Numbered from the stretch's first letter, positions 8,332 through 17,349 are shown. The stretch is 64,000 nucleotides of DNA from Corynebacterium sp. NML98-0116 (GCF_001767255.1 NZ_CP017639.1:2107233-2171232); one strand, 5' to 3'. Program-made: numbers and translations. Notes: a model not told the origin generated them from the sequence alone.

Positions 8332-11184
8332 TTACGAGCGCTTCGCGGCCTTCTTCGTCGCCTTCTTGCGCGTCGTCTTCTTCGTTGCCTTCTTCCGCGT
8401 GGTCTTGCGCGCGGCCTTCTTGGCTGGCTTCGGGTTCTCCGCCTCGCGGGCCCGGCGCGCGGACAGCAGCTCGTTCGCGCGCTCGTCCGTCATGGTCTCC
8501 GGGGTATCGCCACGCTGGAGGGACGCGTTGGTAGTGCCGTCGGTGACGTACGGTCCGAAGCGGCCGTCCTTAATGGACATCGGCTTGCCGGACACGTCGT
8601 TGTCGCCGAGCAGCTTCAGCGGCGCCTTCGCCGCCCCGCGCCCGCGGCGCTTCGGCTCCGCGTAGATGCGGCGTGCCTCGTCCAGCGTGATGCTGAAGAT
8701 TTGCTCCTCGCTGGCCAGGGAGCGCGAGTCGGAACCCTTCTTCAGGTACGGGCCGTAGCGGCCGTTCTGCGCCGTGATCACTTCCCCATCGTCGACGCCC
8801 ACCTCGCGCGGCAGGCTCAGCAGCTGCAGCGCCTGCTCAAGCGTGACAGAGGCCGGGTCCATCGACTGGAACAGAGACGCCGTCGCGGGCTTGAGCTGCT
8901 CGTCGACGAGCTCGGTCATGCGCTTTTCTTTCTGCTTCGCGGCAGTCTTGGTGTCCCAGTTCTTCTTCCGCTTGCCTTCTTCAGCGCGCTGCTTGTCCTC
9001 GGCGGCACGCTCCTCGGCGATGATTTCCTCGGCGTGGGCTTGCGCCTTCTCCAGCTCGTCGTCGCCGAGCTGCTCCGTGACGTACGGGCCGAAGCGGCCC
9101 TCCTTGGCCACCACCGTGCGCCCGTTGGCCGGGTTCACGCCCAGCTCACGGCCCGACTGCGGGGTGGCGAACAGTTTCTCCGCCAGCTCCAGGGTGACCT
9201 CATCAGGCGTGGTCGCCTCCGGGATGTTGGCGCGCTGGTACTCCGGCTCGCCCTCGGCGGTGACACCCACCTGGCGTTCCATGTACGGCCCGTAGCGGCC
9301 CACGCGCACGTTGACGGCGCGGCCCTCCGCGTCGTCGAAGAGTTTCAGCGAGTTGACCTGGCGGGCGTCGATACGCTCGAGGTTGTCCTCAATGATGTGC
9401 TTGAGACCACCGCGACGCGCAATCGCCTCAGCGGTGTTGTCGCTGGCGTCGGCGTCGCCGAAGTAGAAGCTAGTCAGCCAGCGGGTGCGGTCCTCGTTGC
9501 CGTGCGCGATCTCATCAAGCTCGTCTTCCATCGAGGACGTGAAGTCGTAGTCCACCAGGGCGTCGAAGTTGTTCTCCAACAGCCCAACCACAGAAAACGC
9601 CACCCAGCTAGGCACCAGCGCGTTGCCGCGGGAGAAGACGTAGCCGCGGTCCTGGATCGTCTTAATAATCGACGCATACGTCGACGGACGCCCAATCCCC
9701 AAGTCCTCCATCTTCTTCACCAGGCTCGCCTCCGTGTAGCGCGCCGGCGGGTTCGTGGAGTGTCCATCCGCCGAAATCGCGGTGGTCGGCAGTTCGTCGC
9801 CAGCGGTGAGCTGCGGCAAGTGCGTCTCACTGTCGCGGGTGTCCGAGTAGGCGCGCAGCCAACCCGGGAACGTAATCGTGCGGCCGGTCGCAGCAAACTC
9901 GGTATCGAAGTCGCCCGCGACCGTCACCTTCGTCGAGTTCCCGCGGGCGTTCTCCATCTGGGAGGCCACCGTGCGCTGCCAAATCAGCTCATAGAGCTTG
10001 AACTCCTCTGCGTCCAGCACCTTCGACAGCTGCCCCGGCGTAGCAAAACGCTCACCAGCAGGGCGGATCGCCTCGTGCGCTTCCTGCGAGTTTTTCACCT
10101 TCCGGTCGTAGATACGCGGCTTGTCCGCCACGTACTCCGCGCCGTACAGCTCCGTCGCCGCAGCTCGCGCCGCCGACAAGCCCTGCTGGGACAGCGACGT
10201 CGAGTCCGTACGCATATACGTAATGTGGCCGTTCTCGTACAGGCGCTGCGCAATACGCATCGTACGGGCCGACGTAAAGCGCAACTTCCGCCCGGCCTCC
10301 TGCTGCAGAGTGGACGTCATAAAGGGTGCGTACGGCTTGCGGCTGTACGGCTTGTCCTCCACGCTGCTCACCGTCATCGAGGTGCCCTTCAGCGCCCCAG
10401 CAAGCTCCTCCGCCACCTGCTTATCGACGACCACAATCCCCTCAGCCGACCCCTTCAGCCGACCGCGATCATCAAAGTCCTTCCCCTGCGCAATCCGCGA
10501 ACCGTTAATCGCTACAAGCTTCGCATCAAACGCGGTGCCCCCGCCGTACGTCGCGGTCACATCCCAGTACTCCGCCGGGATAAACGCCATGCGCTCACGC
10601 TCACGCTCCACAATCACGCGCGTCGCCACCGACTGCACACGACCCGCCGACAACCTCGGCATGACCTTCTTCCACAACACCGGAGAGACCTCGTAGCCAT
10701 ACAACCGGTCCAGGATGCGACGGGTCTCCTGGGCGTCGACAAGATCCATATCCAGCTCACGGGTATTCTCCGCAGCCTCCCGAATCGCCGACTCCGTAAT
10801 CTCGTTGAACACCATGCGCTCCACCGGCACCTTCGGCTTCAACGTCTCAAGCAAGTGCCACGCGATCGCCTCACCCTCACGGTCCGGGTCTGTCGCCAGC
10901 AGCAGCCTGTCCGCCTGCTTCAACTTCGCCTTCAGGTCGGTGACCTTCTTCTTCTTGTCAGGACTGACAACATATATAGGTGCAAACCCAGACTCCGGAT
11001 TCACACCCAACTTCGCCCACGGTTCCTTCTTGTACTTCGCAGGGATGTCAGCAGCACGGCCCGGAAGATCACGAATGTGCCCCACGGAAGCTTCCACAAT
11101 GTAGTCACTTCCCAGATACTTCTGGATCTTCTTCGCCTTCGTCGCGGACTCCACGATGACGAGGGTCTTGCCGTCTTCAGCCAC
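8332..11184 (-). CDS. topA: DNA topoisomerase I
   Basis: This type IA topoisomerase relaxes negative supercoils through a 5'-phosphotyrosyl intermediate. The N-terminal Toprim domain opens with TLVIVESATKAKKI and holds the acidic motif DPDREGEAIAWH (about residue 98). The active-site Tyr lies in HITYMRTDST (about 323). Four actinobacterial C-terminal repeats are marked by RYGPYM, RFGPYV, RYGPYL and RFGPYV, replacing zinc fingers, and the protein ends in a Lys/Arg/Ala tail. I prefer the GTG at 11184 because GTGAGG lies about 10 nt upstream and the protein then starts just before the Toprim strand. A GTG at 11196 would add four residues but leaves almost no room for the ribosome site. Confidence 0.95.
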   Translation of the reverse strand: MAEDGKTLVIVESATKAKKIQKYLGSDYIVEASVGHIRDLPGRAADIPAKYKKEPWAKLGVNPESGFAPIYVVSPDKKKKVTDLKAKLKQADRLLLATDPDREGEAIAWHLLETLKPKVPVERMVFNEITESAIREAAENTRELDMDLVDAQETRRILDRLYGYEVSPVLWKKVMPRLSAGRVQSVATRVIVERERERMAFIPAEYWDVTATYGGGTAFDAKLVAINGSRIAQGKDFDDRGRLKGSAEGIVVVDKQVAEELAGALKGTSMTVSSVEDKPYSRKPYAPFMTSTLQQEAGRKLRFTSARTMRIAQRLYENGHITYMRTDSTSLSQQGLSAARAAATELYGAEYVADKPRIYDRKVKNSQEAHEAIRPAGERFATPGQLSKVLDAEEFKLYELIWQRTVASQMENARGNSTKVTVAGDFDTEFAATGRTITFPGWLRAYSDTRDSETHLPQLTAGDELPTTAISADGHSTNPPARYTEASLVKKMEDLGIGRPSTYASIIKTIQDRGYVFSRGNALVPSWVAFSVVGLLENNFDALVDYDFTSSMEDELDEIAHGNEDRTRWLTSFYFGDADASDNTAEAIARRGGLKHIIEDNLERIDARQVNSLKLFDDAEGRAVNVRVGRYGPYMERQVGVTAEGEPEYQRANIPEATTPDEVTLELAEKLFATPQSGRELGVNPANGRTVVAKEGRFGPYVTEQLGDDELEKAQAHAEEIIAEERAAEDKQRAEEGKRKKNWDTKTAAKQKEKRMTELVDEQLKPATASLFQSMDPASVTLEQALQLLSLPREVGVDDGEVITAQNGRYGPYLKKGSDSRSLASEEQIFSITLDEARRIYAEPKRRGRGAAKAPLKLLGDNDVSGKPMSIKDGRFGPYVTDGTTNASLQRGDTPETMTDERANELLSARRAREAENPKPAKKAARKTTRKKATKKTTRKKATKKAAKRS

Positions 11185-11340
11185 GCTTCGTGACACCTCA
11201 CTTCAAGAACTATGTTCGTTAACTCACATAAGTTGTATCAGACAATTAAATAGCAACCTTACAACTCCTCGTTTTCACCCCCACCAACTACACTGAACCC
11301 CCATGAGCACCATCGGGCACCCAAGGAGGTAAAACCCCAG

Positions 11341-11967
11341 ATGATCGACTCCCTCATCGGCTTCCTCCACACCCTGATGGGCACACCCCTCTTCTACCCA
11401 CTCGTCGTACTCCTCATCCTCGGCGACGCGCTGATCCCCCTCATCCCCTCCGAAACCGTCCTCAACCTCTCCGGCGCCTTCTCCGCATCCCAAGGCGTCC
11501 CCAACGCGTGGGGCATCATCGCCGCCGCCATCATCGGCGGCATCATCGGCGACAACATCTGCTTCCTCCTCGGCGGACGCCTCATCCACGTCGTCGACCG
11601 CCTCGACCCCAACTCCAAAGCCGGCCAAGCCATCGACTGGGTGCGCCGCAACATGAACCGCGGCGCCGGCATCACCGTCCTCGTCGCCAGGTTCCTACCC
11701 TGGGCACGCTGGGTTGCCACGATCGTGCTGGGCAGCGTGCGCTACAACTGGTTCGCCTTCTTCCTCTACGACACCATCGGCGTCATCATCTGGGCTTGCC
11801 TCTCCGTCGGCCTCGGCTACGCCGGCGGCTCCCTCCTTTCCGACTTCCCCCTCCTCGGCATGATCGTCGGCATCGCCCTCGGCGCCCTCGTTGGCTGGAT
11901 CATGCAGCGCATTCAGTCCTACATCTTCGAACTTTTCGACGTCCGGCGCGGCGTCTCCGCCGTGTAG
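11341..11967 (+). CDS. DedA/SNARE-associated family membrane protein
   Basis: This 208-residue inner-membrane protein belongs to the DedA family, whose members are implicated in flipping undecaprenyl phosphate or phospholipid. It shows the family pattern: an N-terminal re-entrant hydrophobic region with the acidic site IPSE (about residue 35), the GDNICFLLGG segment, and ARFLPWARWV near the middle, followed by C-terminal membrane helices. An AAGGAGG ribosome site lies 11 nt before the ATG. The substrate cannot be inferred from sequence. A repeat pair follows the stop codon. Confidence 0.85.
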   Translation: MIDSLIGFLHTLMGTPLFYPLVVLLILGDALIPLIPSETVLNLSGAFSASQGVPNAWGIIAAAIIGGIIGDNICFLLGGRLIHVVDRLDPNSKAGQAIDWVRRNMNRGAGITVLVARFLPWARWVATIVLGSVRYNWFAFFLYDTIGVIIWACLSVGLGYAGGSLLSDFPLLGMIVGIALGALVGWIMQRIQSYIFELFDVRRGVSAV

Positions 11968-12023
11968 GTCTTGGCTGTGCGCCTGCTGCCTTGCCCTGCT
12001 GCCCTACCCTGCCCTGCGCTGCG

Positions 12024-12187
12024 CACCAAATTCCTTGTTTTGCACTGGGGCCTCAGCGTTTCCCCAGGCCACGGATGCTGAGTGTAGGAATTTGGTGTCT
12101 ACTACCCCAAGCCTGACACCAGATTCCCGCTTTTCAACAAGGCCCCTCGACGTTTCCCCAGGTCGCGTACCCTGCCGGAATTTGGTG
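12024..12187 (-). repeat. Repeat locus A: two type I palindromic units
   Basis: Unit A1 (12024-12097) and unit A2 (12117-12187) each begin CACCA.ATTCC and end GGAATTTGGTG, with the core GTTTCCCCAGG in the middle. The spacer is 19 bp. The locus lies between the convergent dedA and mop genes. Locus B on the other side of mop is nearly the same pair, including the spacer. No type II unit is present here. Confidence 0.8.
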
Positions 12188-12200
12188 CAGGCATGCAAAC

Positions 12201-12220
12201 GCCCCGGCCGAAACCGGGGC
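12201..12220 (-). terminator. Probable terminator of the mop gene
   Basis: The hairpin GCCCCGG / CCGGGGC lies 21 nt past the mop stop codon. The downstream T tract is weak. Confidence 0.5.
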
Positions 12221-12240
12221 TGCTTGCTCAGCAAAACGTC

Positions 12241-12450
12241 CTACTCGACGCCCACCATCACATCGGACGCCTTGATCACGGCATATGCCTCCTGGCCTAC
12301 CTTGAGACCAAGGTTTTCAACAGACGCCTTGGTGATATCGGAAGTAATGGTCAAACCGCCTGCAACCTCGATATGCACAATCGCGTTGACTGCGCCTTCT
12401 TCGATAGCGGTGATAGTTCCCTTGATCTGATTACGTGCGCTAAGTTTCAT
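12241..12450 (-). CDS. Mop/TOBE-domain molybdopterin- or oxyanion-binding protein
   Basis: This 69-residue protein is a single TOBE (Mop) domain of the molbindin type. Proteins of this class bind molybdate or tungstate as oligomers and buffer or store the anion. Diagnostic segments are KLSARNQIKGTI at the start, GAVNAIVHIEV in the middle and VGQEAYAVIKASDVM at the end, covering the whole family length. The minus-strand -10 box TATACT (complement of 12458-12463) ends 7 nt before the ATG, so translation is probably leaderless. The gene stands alone between two near-identical repeat pairs, with no molybdenum genes in sight. Confidence 0.88.
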   Translation of the reverse strand: MKLSARNQIKGTITAIEEGAVNAIVHIEVAGGLTITSDITKASVENLGLKVGQEAYAVIKASDVMVGVE

Positions 12451-12497
12451 ACGTGCAAGTATAACGCCGAATTCTGGGGTGCATCATGGGCCACGTG

Positions 12498-12665
12498 CAC
12501 CAAATTCCCGCTTTTCACCAAGGGCCCTCGGCGTTTCCCCAGGTCACGGATGCTGAGTGCAGGAATGTGGTGTCTACTGCCCCGAGCCTGACACCAAATT
12601 CCCTCTTTCGAGAGAAACCGGCAACGTTTCCCCAGGTCGCAACCCTCGCGTAAGGGAATTTGGTG
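12498..12665 (-). repeat. Repeat locus B: two type I palindromic units
   Basis: Unit B1 (12498-12572) and unit B2 (12592-12665) have the same arms and GTTTCCCCAGGTC core as locus A, and a 19-bp spacer. The spacer TCTACTGCCCCGAGCCTGA differs from that of locus A at two positions only. The locus separates mop from the 3' end of cspA. Confidence 0.8.
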
Positions 12666-12686
12666 CGCGGGCAACACCCGCAAAGC

Positions 12687-12711
12687 AAAAACCCCGGCCG
12701 AAGCCGGGGCA
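12687..12711 (-). terminator. Rho-independent terminator of cspA
   Basis: On the minus strand a GCCCCGGC..GCCGGGG hairpin is followed by TTTTTG, 15 nt after the cspA stop codon. Confidence 0.8.
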
Positions 12712-12725
12712 TGCACCTATATAGA

Positions 12726-12929
12726 TTAGAGAGCGGTGACCTGCTGGGCCTGTGGGCCCTTGGCGCCCTCGCCGATTTCGAACTCGACCTTCTGGTTCTC
12801 CTCGAGGGTGCGGAAGCCGCTGCCCTGGATCTCGGAGTAGTGGACGAAGACGTCGGCGGAGCCGTCGTCGGGAGCGATGAAGCCGAAGCCCTTTTCTGCG
12901 TTAAACCACTTCACGATGCCTGTAGCCAT
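12726..12929 (-). CDS. cspA: Cold-shock protein, CspA family
   Basis: This 67-residue single-strand nucleic-acid-binding protein acts as an RNA chaperone or antiterminator. It carries both RNP motifs of the cold-shock domain, KGFGFI (RNP1) and VFVHYS (RNP2), and starts with the usual [17 protein letters not shown] lies 8-14 nt upstream of the ATG. The divergent helicase begins 159 bp away, which leaves room for a long 5' leader of the kind often found on csp mRNAs. No leader structure was established here. Confidence 0.95.
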   Translation of the reverse strand: MATGIVKWFNAEKGFGFIAPDDGSADVFVHYSEIQGSGFRTLEENQKVEFEIGEGAKGPQAQQVTAL

Positions 12930-13087
12930 TGGTGTGTTCCCTTTCAAAAGATGGATAAATGAAGCCGTCCACCAGGGCTGATGTCCTGGCGCCCGCGTAA
13001 ACAATCCCTCGCGAGCACCGTTGAAGGCGCGCACAAAATTTGTTACTGCCAACCAGTGTGCCACAAACTGGCATACTTTGCTGTGTC

Positions 13088-15424
13088 ATGAAGCAGGATT
13101 TTTGTTCTTTTGGGGGCGAGCTCGTTCGCGGGCTTCGCGAGCAGTTCCCCCACTCCACGATCACGCACGTGGAGGAGATTCCGGCGCGCCCGGCGGAGTA
13201 CGGCGAGTGGCCCGAGTGGGTGCATCCGGCGCTGCGTCACGCGCTGGAGGAGCGCGGTGTGCAGCGGTTGTTTCGCCATCAGCAGCAGTGCGCCGAGGCG
13301 GCCTGGCGGGGTGAGGACGTTGTGGTGGCGACGGGGACGTCGTCAGGTAAGTCGTTGGGGTATCAGCTGCCGGTGCTGTCTGCGTTGGCGGCGGACGAGC
13401 GGGCGTGTGCGCTCTACATCACGCCGACGAAAGCGTTGGGGTCGGATCAGTTGCAGGCGACACTTGCCTTGACGAAGGATCTGCCTGGGATTACGCCGGC
13501 GCCGTATGACGGGGATACGCCGGTTGATGCGCGGCGCGCGATTCGGGATCAGTCGCGGTTTGTGTTCACGAATCCTGACATGCTGCACGCGAGCATCCTT
13601 GGTTCGCATGAGCGGTGGGCGCGCCTGTTGCGCCACCTGCGCTTCATCGTGGTGGATGAGTCGCACACCTATCGAGGGGTGTTCGGCGCCAATGTGTCCC
13701 TCGTTTTTCGACGCCTGCTTCGCCTCGCCCGCGCGTACGGTTCGGAGCCGACGTTGGTGTTTGCGTCGGCGACGTCGGCGGCCCCGGCGGAGCACGCGGA
13801 GCTGTTGTGCGGCAGGCCGGTTCGGGCGGTGGATGTGGACACGGCGCCGACGGGCGAGCGCACCGTGGTGTTGTGGGAGCCGGGTTTCATCGAGGGCGCG
13901 GAGGGTGAGCACGGCGCCCCGGTGAGGTACGCGGCGACGACGGAGGCGGCGTCGATAATGGGCTGGTTGGTGCGTGAGGGGGCGCGGACCTTGACGTTTG
14001 TGCGCTCGCGGCCGGCGGCGGAGATTGTGGCGATGCGCGCGCAGGAGGACTTGAGTGCTGCGGGGCGGCCGGATTTCGCGCGGCGGATCGCGGCGTATCG
14101 GGCGGGCTATCTGGCGGAGGACCGTCGTGCGCTGGAGCGCGCCCTGGACGAGGGCGACATCCTGGGCATGGCCACGACGAACGCGCTCGAGCTGGGAATC
14201 GACGTCGGCGGGCTCGACGCCGTGGTGATGGCGGGCTATCCGGGTACGGTGGCGTCGTTTCGGCAGCAGGCGGGCCGGGCGGGACGCCGCGGGCAGGGCT
14301 CACTGGTGGTGCTCGTTGCCCGCGACGAGCCGATGGATGCCTTCCTGGTGCACCACCCCGCGGCGCTGCTGGGACGCCCGGTGGAGCGCAGCGTGTTCAA
14401 CCCGTCGAACCCGTACATCCTGCGCGGCCACCTCTACCACGCAGCACACGAGCGCCCGCTGACCTCGAAGGACGTCGACGACTTCGGCGCCCACGACGTG
14501 GTGGAGCAAATGTGCGAGGAGGGCCTGCTGCGCAAGCGCCCTCGCGGCTGGTTCCCCGCACCTGACGCGGAGGTGACCGTCTCTATCCGCGGCGGTGCTG
14601 GCGCCGAGGTGATGATCGTGGACGTCAGCGACGGTCGCCTTTTGGGCACCATCGATGCCGCCCGCGCCCTCACCCAGGTCCACGAGGGCGCCGTGTATGT
14701 GCACCAGGGTGAGCACTTCGTGGTGCAGGAACTCAACCTGGACGACTACGTTGCGCTCGTGGAGCCCGCGCAGCCCGACTACACCACCCGCGCCCGCTCC
14801 ACGACGGACATCCGCATCCTGGGCGAGGCCCACGAGACCCACCAGCTGGCGAAGGGCGTGTGGGTGGCCAGCGTGGACGTCGAGGTCACCGACCGCGTCA
14901 CCGGCTACGTTGTCCGCCTGGCGGACGGCTCAGTCAGCGAGCACATCCCACTGGACCTGCCCGCGCAGCACCTGGAGACCCGAGCGGTGGCCTACACGAT
15001 CGACCCCCTGGTGCTGGACTCGCTAGGCATCAGCGCGGGCGAGGTGCCCGGCGCGCTGCACGCCGCGGAGCACGCGGCGATCGGGCTGCTGCCGCTCATC
15101 GCCACGTGTGACCGCTGGGACATCGGCGGCGTATCGACGGCCCTCCACCAAGACACACTGCTGCCCACAGTGTTCGTGTACGACGGCCACCCCGGCGGCG
15201 CCGGCATGAGCGACGAAGGCTTCGCCCGCTTCCACACGTGGATCACCGCCACCTACGGCGCAGTGGAGTCCTGCCCGTGCGAGCACGGCTGCCCGTCCTG
15301 CATCCAGTCTCCAAAGTGCGGCAACGGGAATCAGCCGCTGGATAAGCAGGCGGCGCTGAAGGTGTTGGGGCTCCTGAGCAAGGCGTCATCCGTGGACGCA
15401 GAAAACCGGGAATTTGGTGCATAG
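13088..15424 (+). CDS. DEAD/DEAH-box helicase of the helicase/secretion neighbourhood (Hrq1/YprA-like)
   Basis: This 778-residue superfamily 2 helicase has a C-terminal DUF1998-type zinc module. Motif I is ATGTSSGKS (about residue 82), motif II is VVDESH (about 189), and the C-terminal lobe has the QQAGRAGRRGQG segment of motif VI. The four-Cys cluster CPCEHGCPSC..C lies near residue 730. The start is the ATG at 13088: a -10 box TACTTT (13074-13079) ends 8 nt upstream, implying a leaderless mRNA, and upstream in-frame codons would run into the cspA promoter. The final residues REFGA are encoded by a repeat arm (15408-15419), so the gene end appears to have been recombined. The family is typically adjacent to Tad-like secretion genes in actinobacteria, as here. 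Confidence 0.9.
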   Translation: MKQDFCSFGGELVRGLREQFPHSTITHVEEIPARPAEYGEWPEWVHPALRHALEERGVQRLFRHQQQCAEAAWRGEDVVVATGTSSGKSLGYQLPVLSALAADERACALYITPTKALGSDQLQATLALTKDLPGITPAPYDGDTPVDARRAIRDQSRFVFTNPDMLHASILGSHERWARLLRHLRFIVVDESHTYRGVFGANVSLVFRRLLRLARAYGSEPTLVFASATSAAPAEHAELLCGRPVRAVDVDTAPTGERTVVLWEPGFIEGAEGEHGAPVRYAATTEAASIMGWLVREGARTLTFVRSRPAAEIVAMRAQEDLSAAGRPDFARRIAAYRAGYLAEDRRALERALDEGDILGMATTNALELGIDVGGLDAVVMAGYPGTVASFRQQAGRAGRRGQGSLVVLVARDEPMDAFLVHHPAALLGRPVERSVFNPSNPYILRGHLYHAAHERPLTSKDVDDFGAHDVVEQMCEEGLLRKRPRGWFPAPDAEVTVSIRGGAGAEVMIVDVSDGRLLGTIDAARALTQVHEGAVYVHQGEHFVVQELNLDDYVALVEPAQPDYTTRARSTTDIRILGEAHETHQLAKGVWVASVDVEVTDRVTGYVVRLADGSVSEHIPLDLPAQHLETRAVAYTIDPLVLDSLGISAGEVPGALHAAEHAAIGLLPLIATCDRWDIGGVSTALHQDTLLPTVFVYDGHPGGAGMSDEGFARFHTWITATYGAVESCPCEHGCPSCIQSPKCGNGNQPLDKQAALKVLGLLSKASSVDAENREFGA

Positions 15425-15606
15425 ATCGGGGAGCGAGTGACAAAGGACGCAATCCGGTCGGCCGAATCCGGCAAAAGCCCAGGTCGCAAAAAGTGGGTTG
15501 CGTCCTTTGTCACTCGGTTCTGCTGGGGTGACACCAAATCCCTTTGCGCAGGGGTCGCGACCTGGGGAAACGCCACGGCGCCATCCCGAAAAGCGGGATT
15601 TTGGTG
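15408..15606 (+). repeat. Repeat locus C: type I end fragment, one type II and one type I unit
   Basis: A lone type I arm GGGAATTTGGTG (15408-15419) forms the end of the helicase gene. A type II unit (15437-15513, 77 bp, arms GTGACAAAGGACGCAA and TTGCGTCCTTTGTCAC) and an inverted type I unit (15532-15606, core CGCGACCTGGGGAAAC) follow. The spacers are 17 and 18 bp. Another partial arm, CACCAAAATCC, lies near 15626. No gene is visible up to the ywiC promoter near 15767. Confidence 0.8.
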
Positions 15607-15779
15607 CACACCTTGGCGCAGCACGCACCAAAATCCATCACAGCCCCTAGCGAGCGGAAATGCTATCCTTTACCTCGAAAGCCCCGGAACGATCCCTGCA
15701 CTACGAAAGTAGGAGTAAATCGCCGGGGTTACTGGTTTTCAGCTTAATCATAGTCCTTTTGATTGATACACTGCGGGGC

Positions 15780-16577
15780 ATGGATAAACGCACACTCCGC
15801 ATGTGGATCCCAAACCAGCACGGCGCGTGGGCAATGGCGCTCACCCCCGCCATTGTGGGGACCCTCGGCGTCGCGTTCGGCACCGAGCGCTTCCCGGCCG
15901 CGATCGTGTGGTTGTTGATTGCGTGGTTTATCGGATACTGCGCGTTCTTCACGTTCGGCCAGGCGGCCCGGGCACGCACTGTGGAGCGGCGCCGCCAGTA
16001 CATGCCGCCAGTACTCACCTACGGAGCGATCTCCCTGGTCGCGGTAGCGATCGTGGTCATGCAGGATCCGTCGGTGCTCAGGTGGGCGTGGTGCTACGCC
16101 CCACTGGTCGGCATCGCTGTGTGGGAAACACTGCAACGCAGACCGCGCTCGCTGGCCAGTGGCGCAGCGACGACGGTCGCCTCCGCACTACTGGTCGCGG
16201 TGATCGCGCACCTAGCCGGGTTGCCGACTGATTGGTCCAGCCCGGCGATCGTCGCGACGACGTTTTTGGCGCTCTACTTCACCGGGACGGTGCCGCTGGT
16301 CAAGACAATGGTGCGTGACCGCGGCAGCAGCGCCATGTTGGCGTTCAGTATCGGCTACCACGTGGTGGCAATCGTGGTGATGGTCGTATATACCGTCCTT
16401 GTTGGGTTCGGTTGGTGGATGGTTGCGGTACTGGTGTTGGCGCTGGCCCGCGCAGTGTACTTCCCACTGAGCGCGCGTCGCGGAAAGCGGTGGACTGCCA
16501 AGGACATCGGCAAGGCGGAGGTTGTGCCGTGCGTCCTGGCGGCGCTCGCGGCACTTGGGGTGCTGCTCACCGGATAG
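15780..16577 (+). CDS. YwiC-like integral membrane protein
   Basis: This 265-residue multi-pass membrane protein starts with the family signature WIPNQHGAWAM (residues 9-19) and has about eight hydrophobic segments. The family resembles UbiA-type prenyltransferases in topology, but its reaction is unknown. The ATG at 15780 is favoured because a TACACT -10 box (15767-15772) ends 7 nt upstream and the N-terminus then matches the family. Longer in-frame starts at 15660 would add an A+T-rich non-conserved stretch. Confidence 0.82.
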   Translation: MDKRTLRMWIPNQHGAWAMALTPAIVGTLGVAFGTERFPAAIVWLLIAWFIGYCAFFTFGQAARARTVERRRQYMPPVLTYGAISLVAVAIVVMQDPSVLRWAWCYAPLVGIAVWETLQRRPRSLASGAATTVASALLVAVIAHLAGLPTDWSSPAIVATTFLALYFTGTVPLVKTMVRDRGSSAMLAFSIGYHVVAIVVMVVYTVLVGFGWWMVAVLVLALARAVYFPLSARRGKRWTAKDIGKAEVVPCVLAALAALGVLLTG

Positions 16578-16656
16578 AGCGGCGCCTGACCAGATTGAGC
16601 AGGGTGTATCACAGATCTTCCGCTTCTCTGGCGGTAAAGCTGGGATACTGTAGTTT

Positions 16657-17091
16657 ATGTCCTCTCGAAAAATTCTGCTTCGTCCAGAGTATAGCCATCC
16701 AAGCTCTTTATGGCCGTCTAAAGAACTAGTAGTCTCTGAGCCTAAAAACCTAGGGTTCTATCTTCCTGAGGAGATAGGGATTAAGCCAGCTTTAGGAAAC
16801 GAAATCCTTGAGTGGACGAGGGAATTTCAGGATAATTTTCTCGAGAAACCCGATAGCTTTCATCAGCGCCCGCGCTGGAAAGACCAATTCGATAGATTTC
16901 AATGGTATGACGCGGGCTGGGATATCACGTACGCCTTGAGAGATTCATTCCCATCGACGCAGATCATTCCCCGGTTTTCGCAATTTGTTTTTTCCATCAA
17001 TGAGCGAAGAGAGAATTTCGGAAAGCAGCCACTATGCCTTCCCGGGGACGAACGGGAAGGGTACGTGTCCATCAAGGAATGTCGGGAATAA
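16657..17091 (+). CDS. Unknown protein A of a low-G+C cassette
   Basis: This 144-residue ORF has clearly lower G+C and different codon use from its neighbours. I do not recognise a family. It is rich in charged and aromatic residues (for example PRWKDQFDRFQWYDAGWD near the middle), has no signal peptide or membrane segment and looks cytosolic. A TACTGT -10 box (16646-16651) ends 5 nt before the ATG. Its end overlaps the next ORF by 92 nt in another frame. A one-base change near 17078 would join the two into one protein of about 225 residues. The HicB-type antitoxin downstream suggests a toxin-antitoxin or defence-like unit, but this is inference. Confidence 0.6.
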   Translation: MSSRKILLRPEYSHPSSLWPSKELVVSEPKNLGFYLPEEIGIKPALGNEILEWTREFQDNFLEKPDSFHQRPRWKDQFDRFQWYDAGWDITYALRDSFPSTQIIPRFSQFVFSINERRENFGKQPLCLPGDEREGYVSIKECRE

Positions 17092-17344
17092 TGAAGAATT
17101 GTGGATCGCGCCGTCTGGGACAAATATTGCGAACCAAAACCTAAATAAGTTCAAGGGCTTCTTACCCGCGCCGATATATGCTTTTCCTCATAAAATAATC
17201 GATGTTCAAACCTACAAGACCCCGTGGCCGGGTGACCCTCGTGTCAATATTCAAAATGCGAAGGGCAAGGCCAAGCCATATCAAGTGAACCAGGTTCTCG
17301 AAGCAATTGAGAAACTAGGCACGCAGAAGAGTGAATCGGAGTAG
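17000..17344 (+). CDS. Unknown protein B of a low-G+C cassette
   Basis: This 114-codon ORF overlaps ORF A and ends 5 bp before the hicB-like gene. Its C-terminal two thirds (from NEELWIAPSG on) look protein-like, while the overlapped part is less convincing. That favours either translational coupling or a split gene. No family is recognised, and no HicA double-stranded-RNA-binding fold is evident. The start at ATG 17000 is a guess with no clear ribosome site. Confidence 0.5.
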   Translation: MSEERISESSHYAFPGTNGKGTCPSRNVGNNEELWIAPSGTNIANQNLNKFKGFLPAPIYAFPHKIIDVQTYKTPWPGDPRVNIQNAKGKAKPYQVNQVLEAIEKLGTQKSESE

Positions 17345-17349
17345 CCAGC

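Noticed and set aside
8701..11193. Plus-strand ORF of 830 codons opposite topA
   Set aside because: It lies entirely inside topA. The product is Arg/Leu/His-rich and has no family features, a common effect of high-G+C codon bias.
16985..17344. HicA toxin upstream of the HicB-like gene
   Set aside because: The ORF lacks the short basic double-stranded-RNA-binding fold of HicA and is too long; calling it HicA would be a guess from position only.
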